A DNA stretch of 64,000 nucleotides from an uncultured Clostridia bacterium (GTDB lineage: Bacteria; Bacillota; Clostridia; Oscillospirales; Oscillospiraceae): the NCBI GenBank assembly GCA_946547105.1, contig CAMNOV010000001.1:1-64000 (forward strand), given 5' to 3'. Positions 33,918 to 44,227 of this stretch are shown here, one piece after another. The notes below the pieces were generated by a model. It made no database searches. It was given only the letters and a program-made list of their open reading frames with translations, and was not told the origin of the DNA. Both the position numbers and the translations under genes were made by a program. Each line of letters opens with the position of its first letter. The first letter of the stretch is position 1.

Positions 33918-36269
33918 ATGGGGAAGCATGAAGCTCCTGCCACTACAAATAGAAGATCATCCGGTTCGCCCAAACATGCGGCCGCTGCGCCGACAAAGGG
34001 CGGATTTCGTCTGAATATGCAGGATTTGAAACTGCCAAAGCTGCCGAAGCTGTCTTTTCCGAAATTTGCAGAAAAGACGTATGACGACGAAGACGAGCTG
34101 TTTGATGAAAGCGATCTTCCGTCGGAAGACGAAGATATGAAGATCTTTCCCGGCTCCTCTGTGAAAGCAAAAAACGAGTCCAACGATGACTTGATCGCCG
34201 TCGACGCTGAAGAGCCGGAGACGAAGGCTTATGTCGCCGAAGCTTCCGGATCAGATGATGATATTGACGATAACGAAGAAGAATTTGACGATGAGGAAGA
34301 AGACGACGAAGCGCCGGAGCCCAGGAAAATCCTCCGTTTGCCCAAGCCAGATCTGTCCGCGGCCCGTGGTTTCTTTGAGCAGCTGGCTTCTTTCGGCGTT
34401 TCCGAAGCATCGAACGCTCCCAAGCACAAACGCAGCTATTGCTTCAACCGCTATCACGTTCTGATCACCGCCGGTTCGGCGCTGCTGTTTTTCCTGTTTT
34501 GGCTGCTCCCAACGCGCGGAGCGGTCCGTTTTGCACTGTATCTGATCCCGTTCCTGTTTCTCGGGGCCTATACCGTACTGGACGCAGTAGGGGAGATCCT
34601 GGATCACGTGATCCCCGGCCGCAGCTTGATGATCACCGTGGCTGGGATCGGCATGCTCTGTCTCGGGCAGCCGCGTTCTGCCGTATTCATCATGCTGATG
34701 CATCGCATCTTCCTTCTGATAGAGGCCTATTTGTATGAGAAAAAAGCTTCAGAGCTTGACCGGCTGAACGCTCTGATCCCCGGCAATGCCGTCGCTGAGA
34801 CGGAGGATGGCCTGGAGAAAAAGGCTCCTCAGGATATGGCGCCCGGAGATATCCTCTTTGTTCCCGCCGGCGAAATGGTCGCGCTGGACGGCGTCGTTGT
34901 TGAGGGCATCAGCTCGCTCGACAGCTCTGCGCTTTGCGGCGACGGAGCAAAGCTCGACGTCGGTGTGAACAGCCGCGTTTTTGCCGGCTGCCGCAATCTG
35001 ACCAATCCGCTGCGCGTACGTGTCACGAACGCTTATACGGATTCAACGGTTTACCGCCTGGTATCCCGTGCACGTGAAGCATTGAACAGCCGTCCTTCCC
35101 GGGCAGGGCTTTTGGAAACGATTCTGTCCTGGCTGCCGCTGGCTCTGGCCGTGCTCGGCGTTATCATCGGCCTGATCGTCTCGCTTGCAACCGGTGCCTG
35201 GCGTACCTGGCTCTACCGCGGATTTCTTCTGATCGCGCTCGGCGGTTGCGGCGATGCACTGCTCTCCGCGCGGATGGCCTACTTCACCGGTATCGTGGAC
35301 ACGCTGAAAGACGGCATTTCCTATCTCAATGCCGACGTGATCGACAGCTTTGCCGGCTCCGATATGATGATTTTCTCCAAGACCGGAACCATCACAGAAG
35401 GGAAATACTCGGTCGTCGCCGTGTATCCGGTCGATTATGAGGAAAAGGATCTGCTGACCATTGCAGCTCTTGCCGAATGCCAATCCATGCATCCCATCGC
35501 CGTCGCGCTGCGTGAAGCCTGCGGGATCGAGATCCACCACCGCAGCGATATTACGCTTCTGGAAGAAACGCCAGGCAGAGGCATCCACACGCTGTTCGGC
35601 GGACGAAACGTCTATGTCGGCAACTCCTCGCTGCTGCTTGACCACAATATCGTTTTTGACGTTCCTTCCCATAAAGGCACGGTGATCCACGTCGCCGTCG
35701 ATAACAAGTACGCCGGCTGCATCGTTTTGAACGACCGCGTACGGGACGCCGCTTTTGATGCGATCGAAGAGCTTCGCCTGCGCGGCATTCGCGCCGCCGT
35801 CATGCTCACCGGCGACGTGCGTTCCATGGCGCGTCCGATCGCCTCCTCGCTGAGCTTTGATATGGTCAAATGCGAGCTTTCGAACGAGTCCAAGCTGGAG
35901 GCGCTGAATTATCTGCGGGAAAGCAAAGGCAATTCCGCCGCGATCAGCTATGTCAGTTGCAAGGACGAGGATCTTGAGCTTCTGCAGGCGGCGGACGTCG
36001 GCATCGGCTTTGCCGCTTTGACGGAGTATAAGCTCATCGGCGCCGCCTCGGTACTGCTGATGAGCGACAAGATCTTCCAGATCCCTCAGGCTCTCTTCCG
36101 GGCCAAGCGGATCACGATCGCAGCGCTTCTCTCTGCCGCCGTCATGCTGGGCCTGGAGCTTCTGCTTCTGATCCTCGGCCTGTTTGGCGCTGTAAGTGTT
36201 TGGGTCGCCATGCTGCTGATCCTTCTCGGTCGGATCGGAACCCTGGTCTACAGCATCTATTTCAAGTAA
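33918..36269 (+). CDS. Catalytically degenerate P1B-type ATPase-like membrane protein
   Basis: 783 residues. Residues 1-170 are cytosolic and probably disordered: a KLPKLPKLSFPKF segment, then a very acidic stretch. About eight membrane segments, an actuator-like domain, and P and N domains follow in the order of heavy-metal (P1B) ATPases; HP (SMHP, 523-526) and TGD (631-633) remain. Key motifs are changed. The phosphorylated Asp of DKTGT is Ser487 (SKTGT, codon TCC). TGES reads CGDG (340-343). The membrane CPC is GCG (443-445). GDGxND is replaced by SCKDED (680-685). Transport by phosphorylation should be impossible, so a regulatory or structural role is inferred. Confidence 0.85.
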   Translation: MGKHEAPATTNRRSSGSPKHAAAAPTKGGFRLNMQDLKLPKLPKLSFPKFAEKTYDDEDELFDESDLPSEDEDMKIFPGSSVKAKNESNDDLIAVDAEEPETKAYVAEASGSDDDIDDNEEEFDDEEEDDEAPEPRKILRLPKPDLSAARGFFEQLASFGVSEASNAPKHKRSYCFNRYHVLITAGSALLFFLFWLLPTRGAVRFALYLIPFLFLGAYTVLDAVGEILDHVIPGRSLMITVAGIGMLCLGQPRSAVFIMLMHRIFLLIEAYLYEKKASELDRLNALIPGNAVAETEDGLEKKAPQDMAPGDILFVPAGEMVALDGVVVEGISSLDSSALCGDGAKLDVGVNSRVFAGCRNLTNPLRVRVTNAYTDSTVYRLVSRAREALNSRPSRAGLLETILSWLPLALAVLGVIIGLIVSLATGAWRTWLYRGFLLIALGGCGDALLSARMAYFTGIVDTLKDGISYLNADVIDSFAGSDMMIFSKTGTITEGKYSVVAVYPVDYEEKDLLTIAALAECQSMHPIAVALREACGIEIHHRSDITLLEETPGRGIHTLFGGRNVYVGNSSLLLDHNIVFDVPSHKGTVIHVAVDNKYAGCIVLNDRVRDAAFDAIEELRLRGIRAAVMLTGDVRSMARPIASSLSFDMVKCELSNESKLEALNYLRESKGNSAAISYVSCKDEDLELLQAADVGIGFAALTEYKLIGAASVLLMSDKIFQIPQALFRAKRITIAALLSAAVMLGLELLLLILGLFGAVSVWVAMLLILLGRIGTLVYSIYFK

Positions 36270-36830
36270 ATGAACGTATACGATTTCGATCAAACCGTCT
36301 ATTATCCTGACAGCTCCTATCACTTTTTCCTCTGGTGTCTGAAACGGTATCCCGGTAAGGTACTGCCGGTCATCCCCAAAAGTCTGCTGCTTGCTCTGCA
36401 ATACAAACGCGGCAAAATCGGCGCCAAAGCGCTCAAGGAGCAGCTGTTTTCCTTCCTGTGCCGGTTGGATGATGTTGACCGTGAAGTCAACGAATTCTGG
36501 CGCACGCATCGGCAGAACATGCAGAAATGGTATCTGCGCCGGAAAAAGGATGACGATCTGATCATTTCCGCTTCTCCCGAGTTTCTTCTTACGCCGATTA
36601 CGCAGGAGCTGGGGATCCGTCTGATCGCAACAAAAATGGATCCGCACACCGGAAAGATCGTAGGGGAGAACTGCCATGACCGTGAAAAGGTTATCCGTTT
36701 CCTCTCAGAGTTCCCAGGAGATACGATCGAAGAATTCTATTCCGACTCTCTGTCCGATACGCCTTTGGCCGAGTTGGCCGAGCGTTCGTATCTGGTCAGC
36801 AAAGAGATCTTGACCCCATGGCCTAAATAA
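36270..36830 (+). CDS. HAD-IB family phosphatase
   Basis: 186 residues, starting on the base after the TAA of the ATPase-like gene, so translation is probably coupled. Motif I is YDFDQT (Asp5 nucleophile, Asp7 acid/base), motif II IISASPEF, motif III a basic residue near EKVIRF, motif IV YSDSLSDTPL. These fit HAD subfamily IB enzymes such as phosphoserine or phosphatidylglycerophosphate phosphatases (PgpC-like). The helical cap lies between motifs I and II. The substrate is unknown. Unlike its neighbour, its catalytic residues look intact. Confidence 0.9.
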   Translation: MNVYDFDQTVYYPDSSYHFFLWCLKRYPGKVLPVIPKSLLLALQYKRGKIGAKALKEQLFSFLCRLDDVDREVNEFWRTHRQNMQKWYLRRKKDDDLIISASPEFLLTPITQELGIRLIATKMDPHTGKIVGENCHDREKVIRFLSEFPGDTIEEFYSDSLSDTPLAELAERSYLVSKEILTPWPK

Positions 36831-36837
36831 ATAACAG

Positions 36838-36873
36838 CGACAGCCGCAGCCAGCAGAGCTGCGGCTGTTTTAT
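36838..36873 (+). terminator. Terminator after the HAD phosphatase
   Basis: ACAGCCGCAGC / GCTGCGGCTGT, an 11-bp stem, followed by TTTATTA. Confidence 0.88.
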
Positions 36874-36895
36874 TATAAATACATAAGAAAAAGTA

Positions 36896-36924
36896 TTGAA
36901 AGAAATCGGCGGATAGGTTAAAAT
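36896..36924 (+). promoter_or_regulatory. Promoter for the ybaK-uvrA operon
   Basis: TTGAAA, 17 bases, TAAAAT; the predicted start is near 36931, about 23 bases before the ybaK ATG. No LexA-type operator is obvious despite the downstream uvrA. Confidence 0.65.
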
Positions 36925-36953
36925 AAATTGTTATCAAACCTTTGGAGAACAAT

Positions 36954-37439
36954 ATGCAGAAAACGCAGAAAACAAATGTCATGAGGATCCTGGAACAGCG
37001 CAAAGTCTCGTATACGGCGCACAGTTATCCGCACAGTGATGTTCCCGTGGACGGAAACACAGTTGCAGTCCTGATCGGAAAAGACGCTTCCATGGTGTTT
37101 AAAACGCTGGTAGCACGCGGAGCGAGCCGCAGCTGTTATGTGTTCGTCATACCCGTGATGAAAGAGCTGGATCTCAAAAAAGCGGCTTTCGCTGCCAGAG
37201 AAAAATCCATCGCCATGCTCCACCTCAGCGAACTGACGCCGACCACCGGTTATGTTCGCGGTGGATGCTCTCCGATTGGTATGAAAAAGCAGTTTCCAAC
37301 TTATATTGACAGCAGAGCGCAAGCGCTTGATACGATGCTTGTCAGCGCCGGCCGGATCGGTTTCCAGATCGAACTATCGCCGCGCGATCTGCAGGCACTT
37401 ATTTCAGCTGAGTTTTTTGATCTTTGTATTGAGGAATAA
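36954..37439 (+). CDS. ybaK: Cys-tRNA(Pro) deacylase, YbaK/EbsC family
   Basis: 161 residues, trans-editing enzyme that clears mischarged Cys-tRNA-Pro. Core features: HSYPHSD, the conserved Lys in VFKTLVARG, and [14 protein letters not shown], which is characteristic of YbaK. TTGGAGAAC precedes the ATG. It opens the operon leading into uvrA. Confidence 0.94.
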   Translation: MQKTQKTNVMRILEQRKVSYTAHSYPHSDVPVDGNTVAVLIGKDASMVFKTLVARGASRSCYVFVIPVMKELDLKKAAFAAREKSIAMLHLSELTPTTGYVRGGCSPIGMKKQFPTYIDSRAQALDTMLVSAGRIGFQIELSPRDLQALISAEFFDLCIEE

Positions 37440-37442
37440 AAC

Positions 37443-40268
37443 ATGCAGAACAGTATTTTTGTCAAAGGCGCCAGAGAGAACAATCTGAAGAATATAGATA
37501 TTGAGATCCCGCGCGACAAGCTGGTCGTTGTGACCGGTCTTTCCGGCAGCGGGAAGTCCAGCCTGGCTTTCGACACAATCTACGCCGAGGGTCAGCGCCG
37601 CTATGTCGAGAGTCTCAGCTCCTACGCCCGGATGTTCCTGGGCCAAATGGACAAGCCCGATGTGGATTATATCGACGGTCTGTCTCCGGCCATTTCCATC
37701 GACCAGAAAACGACCTCCCGCAACCCGCGTTCCACGGTCGGCACGGTCACGGAGATCTACGACTATATGCGTCTGCTCTGGGCGAGGATCGGCATCCCGC
37801 ACTGTCCGAAATGCGGCAAGGAGATCCGTCAGCAGAGCATCGACCAGATCGTGGATCAGATCATGAGTCTCCCGCAGGGGACCAGGATCCAGATCCTCGC
37901 CACGGTCGTTCGCGGCCGGAAAGGCGAACATGCGAAGATTTTCGAGGACGCCAAAAAGTCCGGCTACGTCCGCGCGCGCGTCGACGGGATCATTTACGAG
38001 CTGTCCGAAGAGATCAAGCTGGAAAAGAATAAGAAGCACACCGTCGAGATCCTTGTTGACCGTCTGGTCATCAAGCCGGAGATCACAAGGCGTCTGACCG
38101 ACTCGGCGGAAACCGCGCTTGCGCTGGCAGACGGGATCCTGACTGTCGATCTGCCGGCAGAGGATCGTTCGATCAACTTTTCTCAGAACTATGCCTGTGA
38201 AGACTGCGGCATATCCATCGAAGAGCTGGTGCCGCGCCTGTTCTCCTTCAATAATCCTTATGGCGCCTGCCCGACCTGCACCGGTCTCGGTACGCAGATG
38301 CTGGTGGATCCGGCGCTGATCATTCCCAATCCTAATCTCAGTATTATGGACGGCGGTATCGCCGCATCCGGTTGGGGGAATATCAAGGGTGACTCGATCT
38401 CGCGCATGTATTTTGATGCGTTGGCCAAGCGCTATCATTTCAAGCTCAACGAGCCGATCAAGAACTTTTCCAATGAGGCTCTGAACGCCATCCTGTACGG
38501 AACAAAGGGCGAGCCGCTGCAGCTTCGCTATGAGAAGAACGAAGGCTACGGCGTGATCCGCCGCGAATTTGAGGGCATCGTCAACAACCTGCAGCGCCGC
38601 TATAACGAAACGCAAAGTCCCGGCATGCGCGCCGATATTGAGGACTGCATGTCTGAAACGCCCTGCCCGGACTGCCATGGCAGAAGACTGAAGAAATCTG
38701 CGCTTGCCGTTACGGTCGGGGGAATGAGCATCTCTGATTTTGCGGATCTTCCCGTAGTTCAGGCGCTTGATTTCATCGACGGTCTTGTTCTGACTGATAA
38801 GGAAAAAATGATCGCAGAGCGCATTCTGAAGGAAATCAAGGCACGTCTGGGCTTTTTGACCAGCGTCGGCCTAGGCTATCTGACCTTGTCCCGCGCCGCG
38901 GCAACACTTTCCGGCGGAGAAAGTCAGCGCATCCGTCTGGCTACGCAGATCGGCTCGAGCCTGATGGGCGTGCTGTATATTTTGGATGAGCCGAGCATCG
39001 GTCTGCACCAGCGGGATAACGGCAAGCTGCTCGATACCTTGAAGAATCTGCGCGATCTCGGCAACACCCTGATCGTTGTCGAACATGATGAGGAAACGAT
39101 GCGCGCGGCGGACTATGTGATCGACGTCGGCCCGGGCGCTGGCGTCAACGGCGGCCGTATCGTCTGTGCGGGAAGCATCGACGATATCATCGCATGCGAA
39201 GAGTCCGTGACCGGACAGTATCTGAGCGGAAAGAAGTTTATCCCGATCCCTGAAAAAAGACGGAAGGGGAGCGGTAAAAAGCTCGTCATCCGCGGCGCGT
39301 CGGAAAACAATCTCAAAAACATTGATGTCGAACTCCCGCTCGGTACGCTCATCTGCGTAACCGGCGTTTCCGGCAGCGGGAAGTCCTCGCTTATCAACGA
39401 AGTGCTGTATAAGACGCTTGCCGCGGAGAAAAACCGCGCCAAGGTCAGGCCGGGCAAATGCGCGGGGATCGAAGGGCTGGAGTACGTTGATAAGGTCATC
39501 GCTCTCGACCAGAGCCCGATCGGTCGCACGCCGCGCTCCAATCCCGCCACCTATACCGGTGTGTTTAACGATATCCGCGATCTGTTTGCCACCACGCAGG
39601 ATGCTAAACTCCGCGGTTATGGGCAGGGCCGTTTTTCCTTCAATATCAAAGGCGGCCGCTGCGAGGCCTGTTCCGGTGACGGGCTGGTCAAGATTGAGAT
39701 GCATTTTCTGCCCGATGTTTTTGTCCCCTGCGACGTTTGTAAGGGAAAGCGTTATAACCGCGAGACGCTGGAAGTCAAGTATAAGGGGAAGAGCATCGCT
39801 GACGTCCTGGATATGACCATCGATGAAGCCCTTGGCTTTTTCGAAAATCAGCCGAAGATCCGCAGCAAGATCGAAACGCTCGTCGACGTCGGCCTCGGCT
39901 ATGTGAAGCTCGGTCAGTCCAGCACGACGCTTTCCGGCGGCGAGGCGCAGCGCGTCAAGCTCGCTACCGAGTTGTCCCGCCGCAGTACCGGGTCGACAGT
40001 ATATGTCCTTGACGAACCGACGACCGGCCTTCATGTGGCGGACGTCCATAAACTGATCCACATTCTCAGCCGGCTTGTGGATGAAGGCAATACCGTCATC
40101 GTGATCGAGCACAATCTGGACGTGATCAAGGTCGCCGATCACATCGTCGATCTCGGTCCCGAGGGCGGTGATCAGGGCGGCGAGCTGGTATTTGCCGGAA
40201 CACCGGAGGACTGTGCCCGCTGCGAGGAAAGCTTTACCGGCCAGTATTTGAAGAAACTCTTGGATTAA
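37443..40268 (+). CDS. uvrA: Excinuclease ABC subunit UvrA
   Basis: 941 residues, the damage-recognition ATPase of nucleotide excision repair. Two ABC modules: the first Walker A is [15 protein letters not shown], the second is [10 protein letters not shown], and ABC signatures LSGGESQR and LSGGEAQR are present. Zinc-finger Cys pairs are seen at CPKC/CEDC...CPTC and CEAC...CDVC. The length is typical of short-type UvrA. It starts 3 bases after ybaK. Confidence 0.99.
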   Translation: MQNSIFVKGARENNLKNIDIEIPRDKLVVVTGLSGSGKSSLAFDTIYAEGQRRYVESLSSYARMFLGQMDKPDVDYIDGLSPAISIDQKTTSRNPRSTVGTVTEIYDYMRLLWARIGIPHCPKCGKEIRQQSIDQIVDQIMSLPQGTRIQILATVVRGRKGEHAKIFEDAKKSGYVRARVDGIIYELSEEIKLEKNKKHTVEILVDRLVIKPEITRRLTDSAETALALADGILTVDLPAEDRSINFSQNYACEDCGISIEELVPRLFSFNNPYGACPTCTGLGTQMLVDPALIIPNPNLSIMDGGIAASGWGNIKGDSISRMYFDALAKRYHFKLNEPIKNFSNEALNAILYGTKGEPLQLRYEKNEGYGVIRREFEGIVNNLQRRYNETQSPGMRADIEDCMSETPCPDCHGRRLKKSALAVTVGGMSISDFADLPVVQALDFIDGLVLTDKEKMIAERILKEIKARLGFLTSVGLGYLTLSRAAATLSGGESQRIRLATQIGSSLMGVLYILDEPSIGLHQRDNGKLLDTLKNLRDLGNTLIVVEHDEETMRAADYVIDVGPGAGVNGGRIVCAGSIDDIIACEESVTGQYLSGKKFIPIPEKRRKGSGKKLVIRGASENNLKNIDVELPLGTLICVTGVSGSGKSSLINEVLYKTLAAEKNRAKVRPGKCAGIEGLEYVDKVIALDQSPIGRTPRSNPATYTGVFNDIRDLFATTQDAKLRGYGQGRFSFNIKGGRCEACSGDGLVKIEMHFLPDVFVPCDVCKGKRYNRETLEVKYKGKSIADVLDMTIDEALGFFENQPKIRSKIETLVDVGLGYVKLGQSSTTLSGGEAQRVKLATELSRRSTGSTVYVLDEPTTGLHVADVHKLIHILSRLVDEGNTVIVIEHNLDVIKVADHIVDLGPEGGDQGGELVFAGTPEDCARCEESFTGQYLKKLLD

Positions 40269-40279
40269 CGGGAGCAGTC

Positions 40280-42505
40280 ATGGACCAGAATGAGGAACTG
40301 CTTGAGCTGTCGGGTTCCGTCAGCTCGGTTATATATAAAAACGAAGAAAATGGCTATACGGTCCTGCGGCTTTTGGACGGCAGCGGAGAGACGGTCACCG
40401 TCGTCGGCTGTTTTCCCTATGCGTCTGTCGGCGAGTCCATGATCATCAGCGGCCGCTGGACCACGCACAACGTGCACGGCCGCCAGTTCAAGGCGGAATT
40501 TGCCCAGCGTCTGCTGCCGAACACAGAGCAGGATATCTATTCCTATTTGGCCGGCGGAACGATCAAAGGAGTCGGACCGGCCATGGCCTCTCTCATCGTG
40601 AACGAATTCGGAGAGCAGTCTCTTTCGATCATTGAAAACGAGCCGGAAAAGCTGGCTCGGATCCGCGGCATCAGCCTGAACAAGGCCCGTCAGATCTCCA
40701 AGGACTTTCGTCGCCAGGCCGGCATGCGCCGTCTGATGGAGTTCGTGTGCTCGTTCGGCCTGCGTCCGATCCTGGCCATGCGCGTCTATCGCTATTACGG
40801 AGACGGCGGCCTGGATCTGCTGCGCGATAATCCCTATCTGCTGGCTGCTGAGCATATCGGCGGCACCTTTGCCGAGGCGGATATCATGGCGCAGGAGATC
40901 GGGATCGATGCTTACAGCCCTAAACGAGTCAGCGCTGCAGTCTTGTTTGAACTGGTACATAACGCCGGCAACGGACACTGTTTTATTCCCCGGGAAAAGC
41001 TTGCCGCCATCACAGCGCAGCTGATCGGCGTGGAGCCGGAACGCGCGGACGAGAGTATCGGAACGCTGGCCGAAGGCGGTCAGTTGATCTGCGAAGATAT
41101 CGCAGGCTGTCACGCCTGTTATTTGCCTGTGCTCTACGAGGCTGAGGTCGGTTCTGCCGAGCGCCTGGCTTCCATGGCGAAGCGCCGTTTTCCCGATCGG
41201 ATGGATCTTGACGCATTGATTCGGTCGCTGGAAAAGGATCTGAATATCCATTATGCGCCCTTGCAGCGGCAGATCCTTGAACTTGCACTGCATCACCAGC
41301 TGGTCGTTCTGACCGGCGGTCCTGGTACCGGAAAAACAACGTCCGTACGTGCGATCCTGGCAATGTTTGACCGCCTCGGCGTCAAAACACTGCTTACAGC
41401 GCCGACCGGCCGTGCCGCCAAGCGCATGACAGAACTGACCGGGCGAGAGGCCTCAACAGTCCATCGTCTGCTGGAAGCCAAGTTTGCCGATGACGACGAG
41501 ACGCTGGTCTTTTCCAAAAATGCCAAGGATCCGCTGGACTGCGAAGCGGTGATCCTGGATGAGTGCAGCATGGTCGATATCCAGCTGATGCATGCATTGC
41601 TGGATGCACTGCCGCCGGATGCGCGCCTTGTCATGGTCGGCGACGCCGACCAACTGCCTTCCGTCGGTCCCGGCAATGTTTTTTCCGCTATCATCCGCAG
41701 CCAGGTCGTGGCAACAGTGCGATTGACGGAGATCTTCCGCCAGAAGGAAGACAGCCGCATCATCCGCAACGCCCACATGATCAACCGCGGCGAGCACCCG
41801 AATCTTTCGGAAAACACAGGTGATTTCTTCCGCCTCAAGCGTCTGCAGGCCGGCAGCAGCATCGACACGATCGTTGAGCTCGTGGCAACCCGGCTTCCCG
41901 ATAAAATGCATATTCCTCCGGAAGAAATTCAGGTGCTCTCTCCTACGAGAAAAGGGGAGCTTGGTACGGTCAATCTCAATCAGCGCCTGCAGCAGGCCTT
42001 GAATCCGCATGATGCGCAGAAACGGGAAAAGGCTTTCGGAGATATCATTTTCCGCGAAAACGATCGTGTGATGCAGATCAAAAACAATTACGACATCCTC
42101 TGGCAGAGCAGCGATCACAAAACGGTCGGTTCCGGAATTTTCAACGGAGATATCGGCCGGATCGTGCAGATCGATCCGGATGCCGAACAGCTGACCGTAG
42201 ACTTTGACGGACGGATCGCAAGCTACGGTTTCGATTCTCTGATCGAACTGGAGCATGCCTGGGCGATGACTGTCCACAAATCGCAGGGCAGCGAGTATCA
42301 GGCGGTCATTCTGGCTCTTTCCGCCGGGTCACAGATGCTGTTGACGCGTGACGTGCTGTATACCGCCGTGACCCGTGCGCGAAAGCTGCTGATCATGGTA
42401 GGCGACGATCAGACTGCTTACCAGATGATCGACAATTTCCGGCAGACCAAGCGCTATTCGGCGCTTCGCGTCCGCCTGCGCAGACTGAGCGGTGCGGAAG
42501 GATGA
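40280..42505 (+). CDS. recD2: ATP-dependent RecD2-type DNA helicase
   Basis: 741 residues. The N-terminal OB domain and helix-hairpin-helix (GVGPAMASLIVNEFGEQS, IRGISLNKARQI) mark RecD2 rather than the RecBCD subunit. The superfamily 1B helicase motifs are GGPGTGKTTS (I), DECSMVD (II), GDADQLPSVGPG (III) and TVHKSQGSE (V/VI region). It acts 5' to 3' in repair and replication-fork maintenance. GGGAGC precedes the ATG. Confidence 0.96.
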   Translation: MDQNEELLELSGSVSSVIYKNEENGYTVLRLLDGSGETVTVVGCFPYASVGESMIISGRWTTHNVHGRQFKAEFAQRLLPNTEQDIYSYLAGGTIKGVGPAMASLIVNEFGEQSLSIIENEPEKLARIRGISLNKARQISKDFRRQAGMRRLMEFVCSFGLRPILAMRVYRYYGDGGLDLLRDNPYLLAAEHIGGTFAEADIMAQEIGIDAYSPKRVSAAVLFELVHNAGNGHCFIPREKLAAITAQLIGVEPERADESIGTLAEGGQLICEDIAGCHACYLPVLYEAEVGSAERLASMAKRRFPDRMDLDALIRSLEKDLNIHYAPLQRQILELALHHQLVVLTGGPGTGKTTSVRAILAMFDRLGVKTLLTAPTGRAAKRMTELTGREASTVHRLLEAKFADDDETLVFSKNAKDPLDCEAVILDECSMVDIQLMHALLDALPPDARLVMVGDADQLPSVGPGNVFSAIIRSQVVATVRLTEIFRQKEDSRIIRNAHMINRGEHPNLSENTGDFFRLKRLQAGSSIDTIVELVATRLPDKMHIPPEEIQVLSPTRKGELGTVNLNQRLQQALNPHDAQKREKAFGDIIFRENDRVMQIKNNYDILWQSSDHKTVGSGIFNGDIGRIVQIDPDAEQLTVDFDGRIASYGFDSLIELEHAWAMTVHKSQGSEYQAVILALSAGSQMLLTRDVLYTAVTRARKLLIMVGDDQTAYQMIDNFRQTKRYSALRVRLRRLSGAEG

Positions 42506-43152
42506 AGCTTCTGCATGCTTTGCTGGATCTGATCTACCCGCCGCGCTGTGCCTTTTGCCATAAGCTTCTTCGGTATGAGGGAGAAACCGTCTGCAAAGAC
42601 TGCCTCTCCAAACTGCCGTATACTGGTGATTTGGCAGAGCAAACCGGCCTGAAACAGATCGAGAGATGTGTTTCGCCGCTCTTTTATGAAAACACGGTTC
42701 GAGACTCCCTGCATCGCTTCAAATTTGGGCAAAGAACAGGCTACGCTGGTATTTATGCGGGATTTATGGTAAAATCTATTGACGAAAACCAAATTTCCTG
42801 CGATATTATAAGTTGGGCTCCGGTGAGCAGGAAGAGACTGCGCAGCCGCGGCTACGATCAGTCCGAGCTGCTGGCCCGCGAGCTGTCCAGCCGACTGGGA
42901 CTTCCGTGCCGGCGTCTATTGGTCAAGCAGAAGCATACCATGCCGCAGTCGCGGATCAGGAATGCAGTGCAGAGGCGGGAAAACGTCAAGGGCGCTTATC
43001 GCTGCTGTGATCCCGAAGAAGCACGCGGTAAACGGATCCTGCTGGTCGACGATATCGTTACCTCCGGTTCCACTTTGTCCGAATGTGCCAAAATGCTGAA
43101 AGAAGCGGGCGCCGCTGAGATCTCGGCGGTTACCGTTGCGCGCAAACGATAG
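42502..43152 (+). CDS. comF: ComF family phosphoribosyltransferase-like protein
   Basis: 216 residues. An N-terminal zinc-ribbon (CAFCHKLL...CKDC) is followed by a phosphoribosyltransferase domain with the PRPP loop ILLVDDIVTSGSTLSECA. ComF is needed for DNA uptake in naturally competent bacteria and is widespread elsewhere. No other competence genes are in the window, so transformation is not implied. Overlaps the recD2 end (ATGA). Confidence 0.93.
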   Translation: MKLLHALLDLIYPPRCAFCHKLLRYEGETVCKDCLSKLPYTGDLAEQTGLKQIERCVSPLFYENTVRDSLHRFKFGQRTGYAGIYAGFMVKSIDENQISCDIISWAPVSRKRLRSRGYDQSELLARELSSRLGLPCRRLLVKQKHTMPQSRIRNAVQRRENVKGAYRCCDPEEARGKRILLVDDIVTSGSTLSECAKMLKEAGAAEISAVTVARKR

Positions 43153-43177
43153 AATAATATACAACGAGGTGCACGCC

Positions 43178-44206
43178 ATGAATTTGTTTGAGAAAGATAT
43201 AGCCATCGATATGGGTACTACGTCCACTCTGGTCTTTGAACAGGGGAAGGGCGTTGTGATGCGTGAGCCAACGGTCGTTGCGATCGACAAATATAACGGC
43301 AAGATCCTGAAAGTCGGTCAGGAGGCACAGAAGGTGCTCGGCCGCACGCCCGCGGATATCGTGGCGATCCACCCGGTCGAAGGAGGCGTCATTTCCGACT
43401 ACGACATGACCGCGCAGATGCTGCGCGAGCTCATCAGCCGCATCACCTCCTTCAGCTTCTTCAAGCCCTGCGTGCTGGCCTGTGTGCCCAGCAGCATCTC
43501 GGGCGTGGAGGAGCGCGCCATGATCGACGCCGCCATCGAAGCCGGCGCGAGAAAGGTCTATCTGCTTGAGACCGCCGTTGCAACCGCCATGGGCGCCGGT
43601 ATCGACATTTCCAAGGCAGACGGTCATATGATCATCGATATCGGCGGCGGCACCACGGAAGCGGCGGTCGTTTCCGCAGGCGGCGTTGTCGAATGCGAGT
43701 CCATCAAGGTGGCCGGCACCAGCTTTGACGAGGCGATCGTCCGCTATGTGCGCCGCAAACACAATCTGCTGATCGGCCTTGGAGCCGCCGAGGAGGTCAA
43801 GCGCAGTATCGGCTGTGTGATCCAGCGTCCGGACGTCGGCGTGGAGGAGGTTAAGGGCCGCAGCCTGACTAACGGTCTGCCCAAGACGGTGACGATCACT
43901 TCGAATGAACTGATCGAGGCGTTTGTCGAGCCGATGAATCAGATCCTCGACGCCATCCATGTCGTTTTAGAACGTACGCTGCCCCAGCTGGTCGGCGATC
44001 TTGACACCAACGGCATCGTTATGAGCGGCGGCGGCAGCCTGATTTACGGTATCGACCGCTTGATTGAGCGCAGCACCGGTATCCGTACGATCGTTGTCGA
44101 CGATCCCGTTTCCTGCGCGGCCTACGGCGCCGGCAAGATGCTCAAGCGGCTGGATCTGATGCAGGACGGAATGATGAACTTTGCGCGGAAACGTCAGCTG
44201 AAATAA
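43178..44206 (+). CDS. mreB: MreB/Mbl family rod-shape actin homologue
   Basis: 342 residues of the bacterial actin family: phosphate 1 DMGTTSTLVF, IDIGGGTTEAAV as phosphate 2, and the adenosine motif MSGGGSLIYGIDRL. MreB filaments guide the cell-wall elongation machinery. No mreC or mreD follows, and ispD follows instead, which suggests an Mbl/MreBH-type paralogue. Start at ATG 43178 (GAGGTG upstream); the longer ORF overlaps comF. Confidence 0.94.
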   Translation: MNLFEKDIAIDMGTTSTLVFEQGKGVVMREPTVVAIDKYNGKILKVGQEAQKVLGRTPADIVAIHPVEGGVISDYDMTAQMLRELISRITSFSFFKPCVLACVPSSISGVEERAMIDAAIEAGARKVYLLETAVATAMGAGIDISKADGHMIIDIGGGTTEAAVVSAGGVVECESIKVAGTSFDEAIVRYVRRKHNLLIGLGAAEEVKRSIGCVIQRPDVGVEEVKGRSLTNGLPKTVTITSNELIEAFVEPMNQILDAIHVVLERTLPQLVGDLDTNGIVMSGGGSLIYGIDRLIERSTGIRTIVVDDPVSCAAYGAGKMLKRLDLMQDGMMNFARKRQLK

Positions 44207-44227
44207 TCATTAGGGAGCGTGGCTGGT

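Noticed and set aside
35043-36677. 544-codon reverse ORF opposite the P-type ATPase-like and HAD genes
   Set aside because: It mirrors two real genes, has no ribosome binding site and shows His/Asp/Gln-rich shadow composition.
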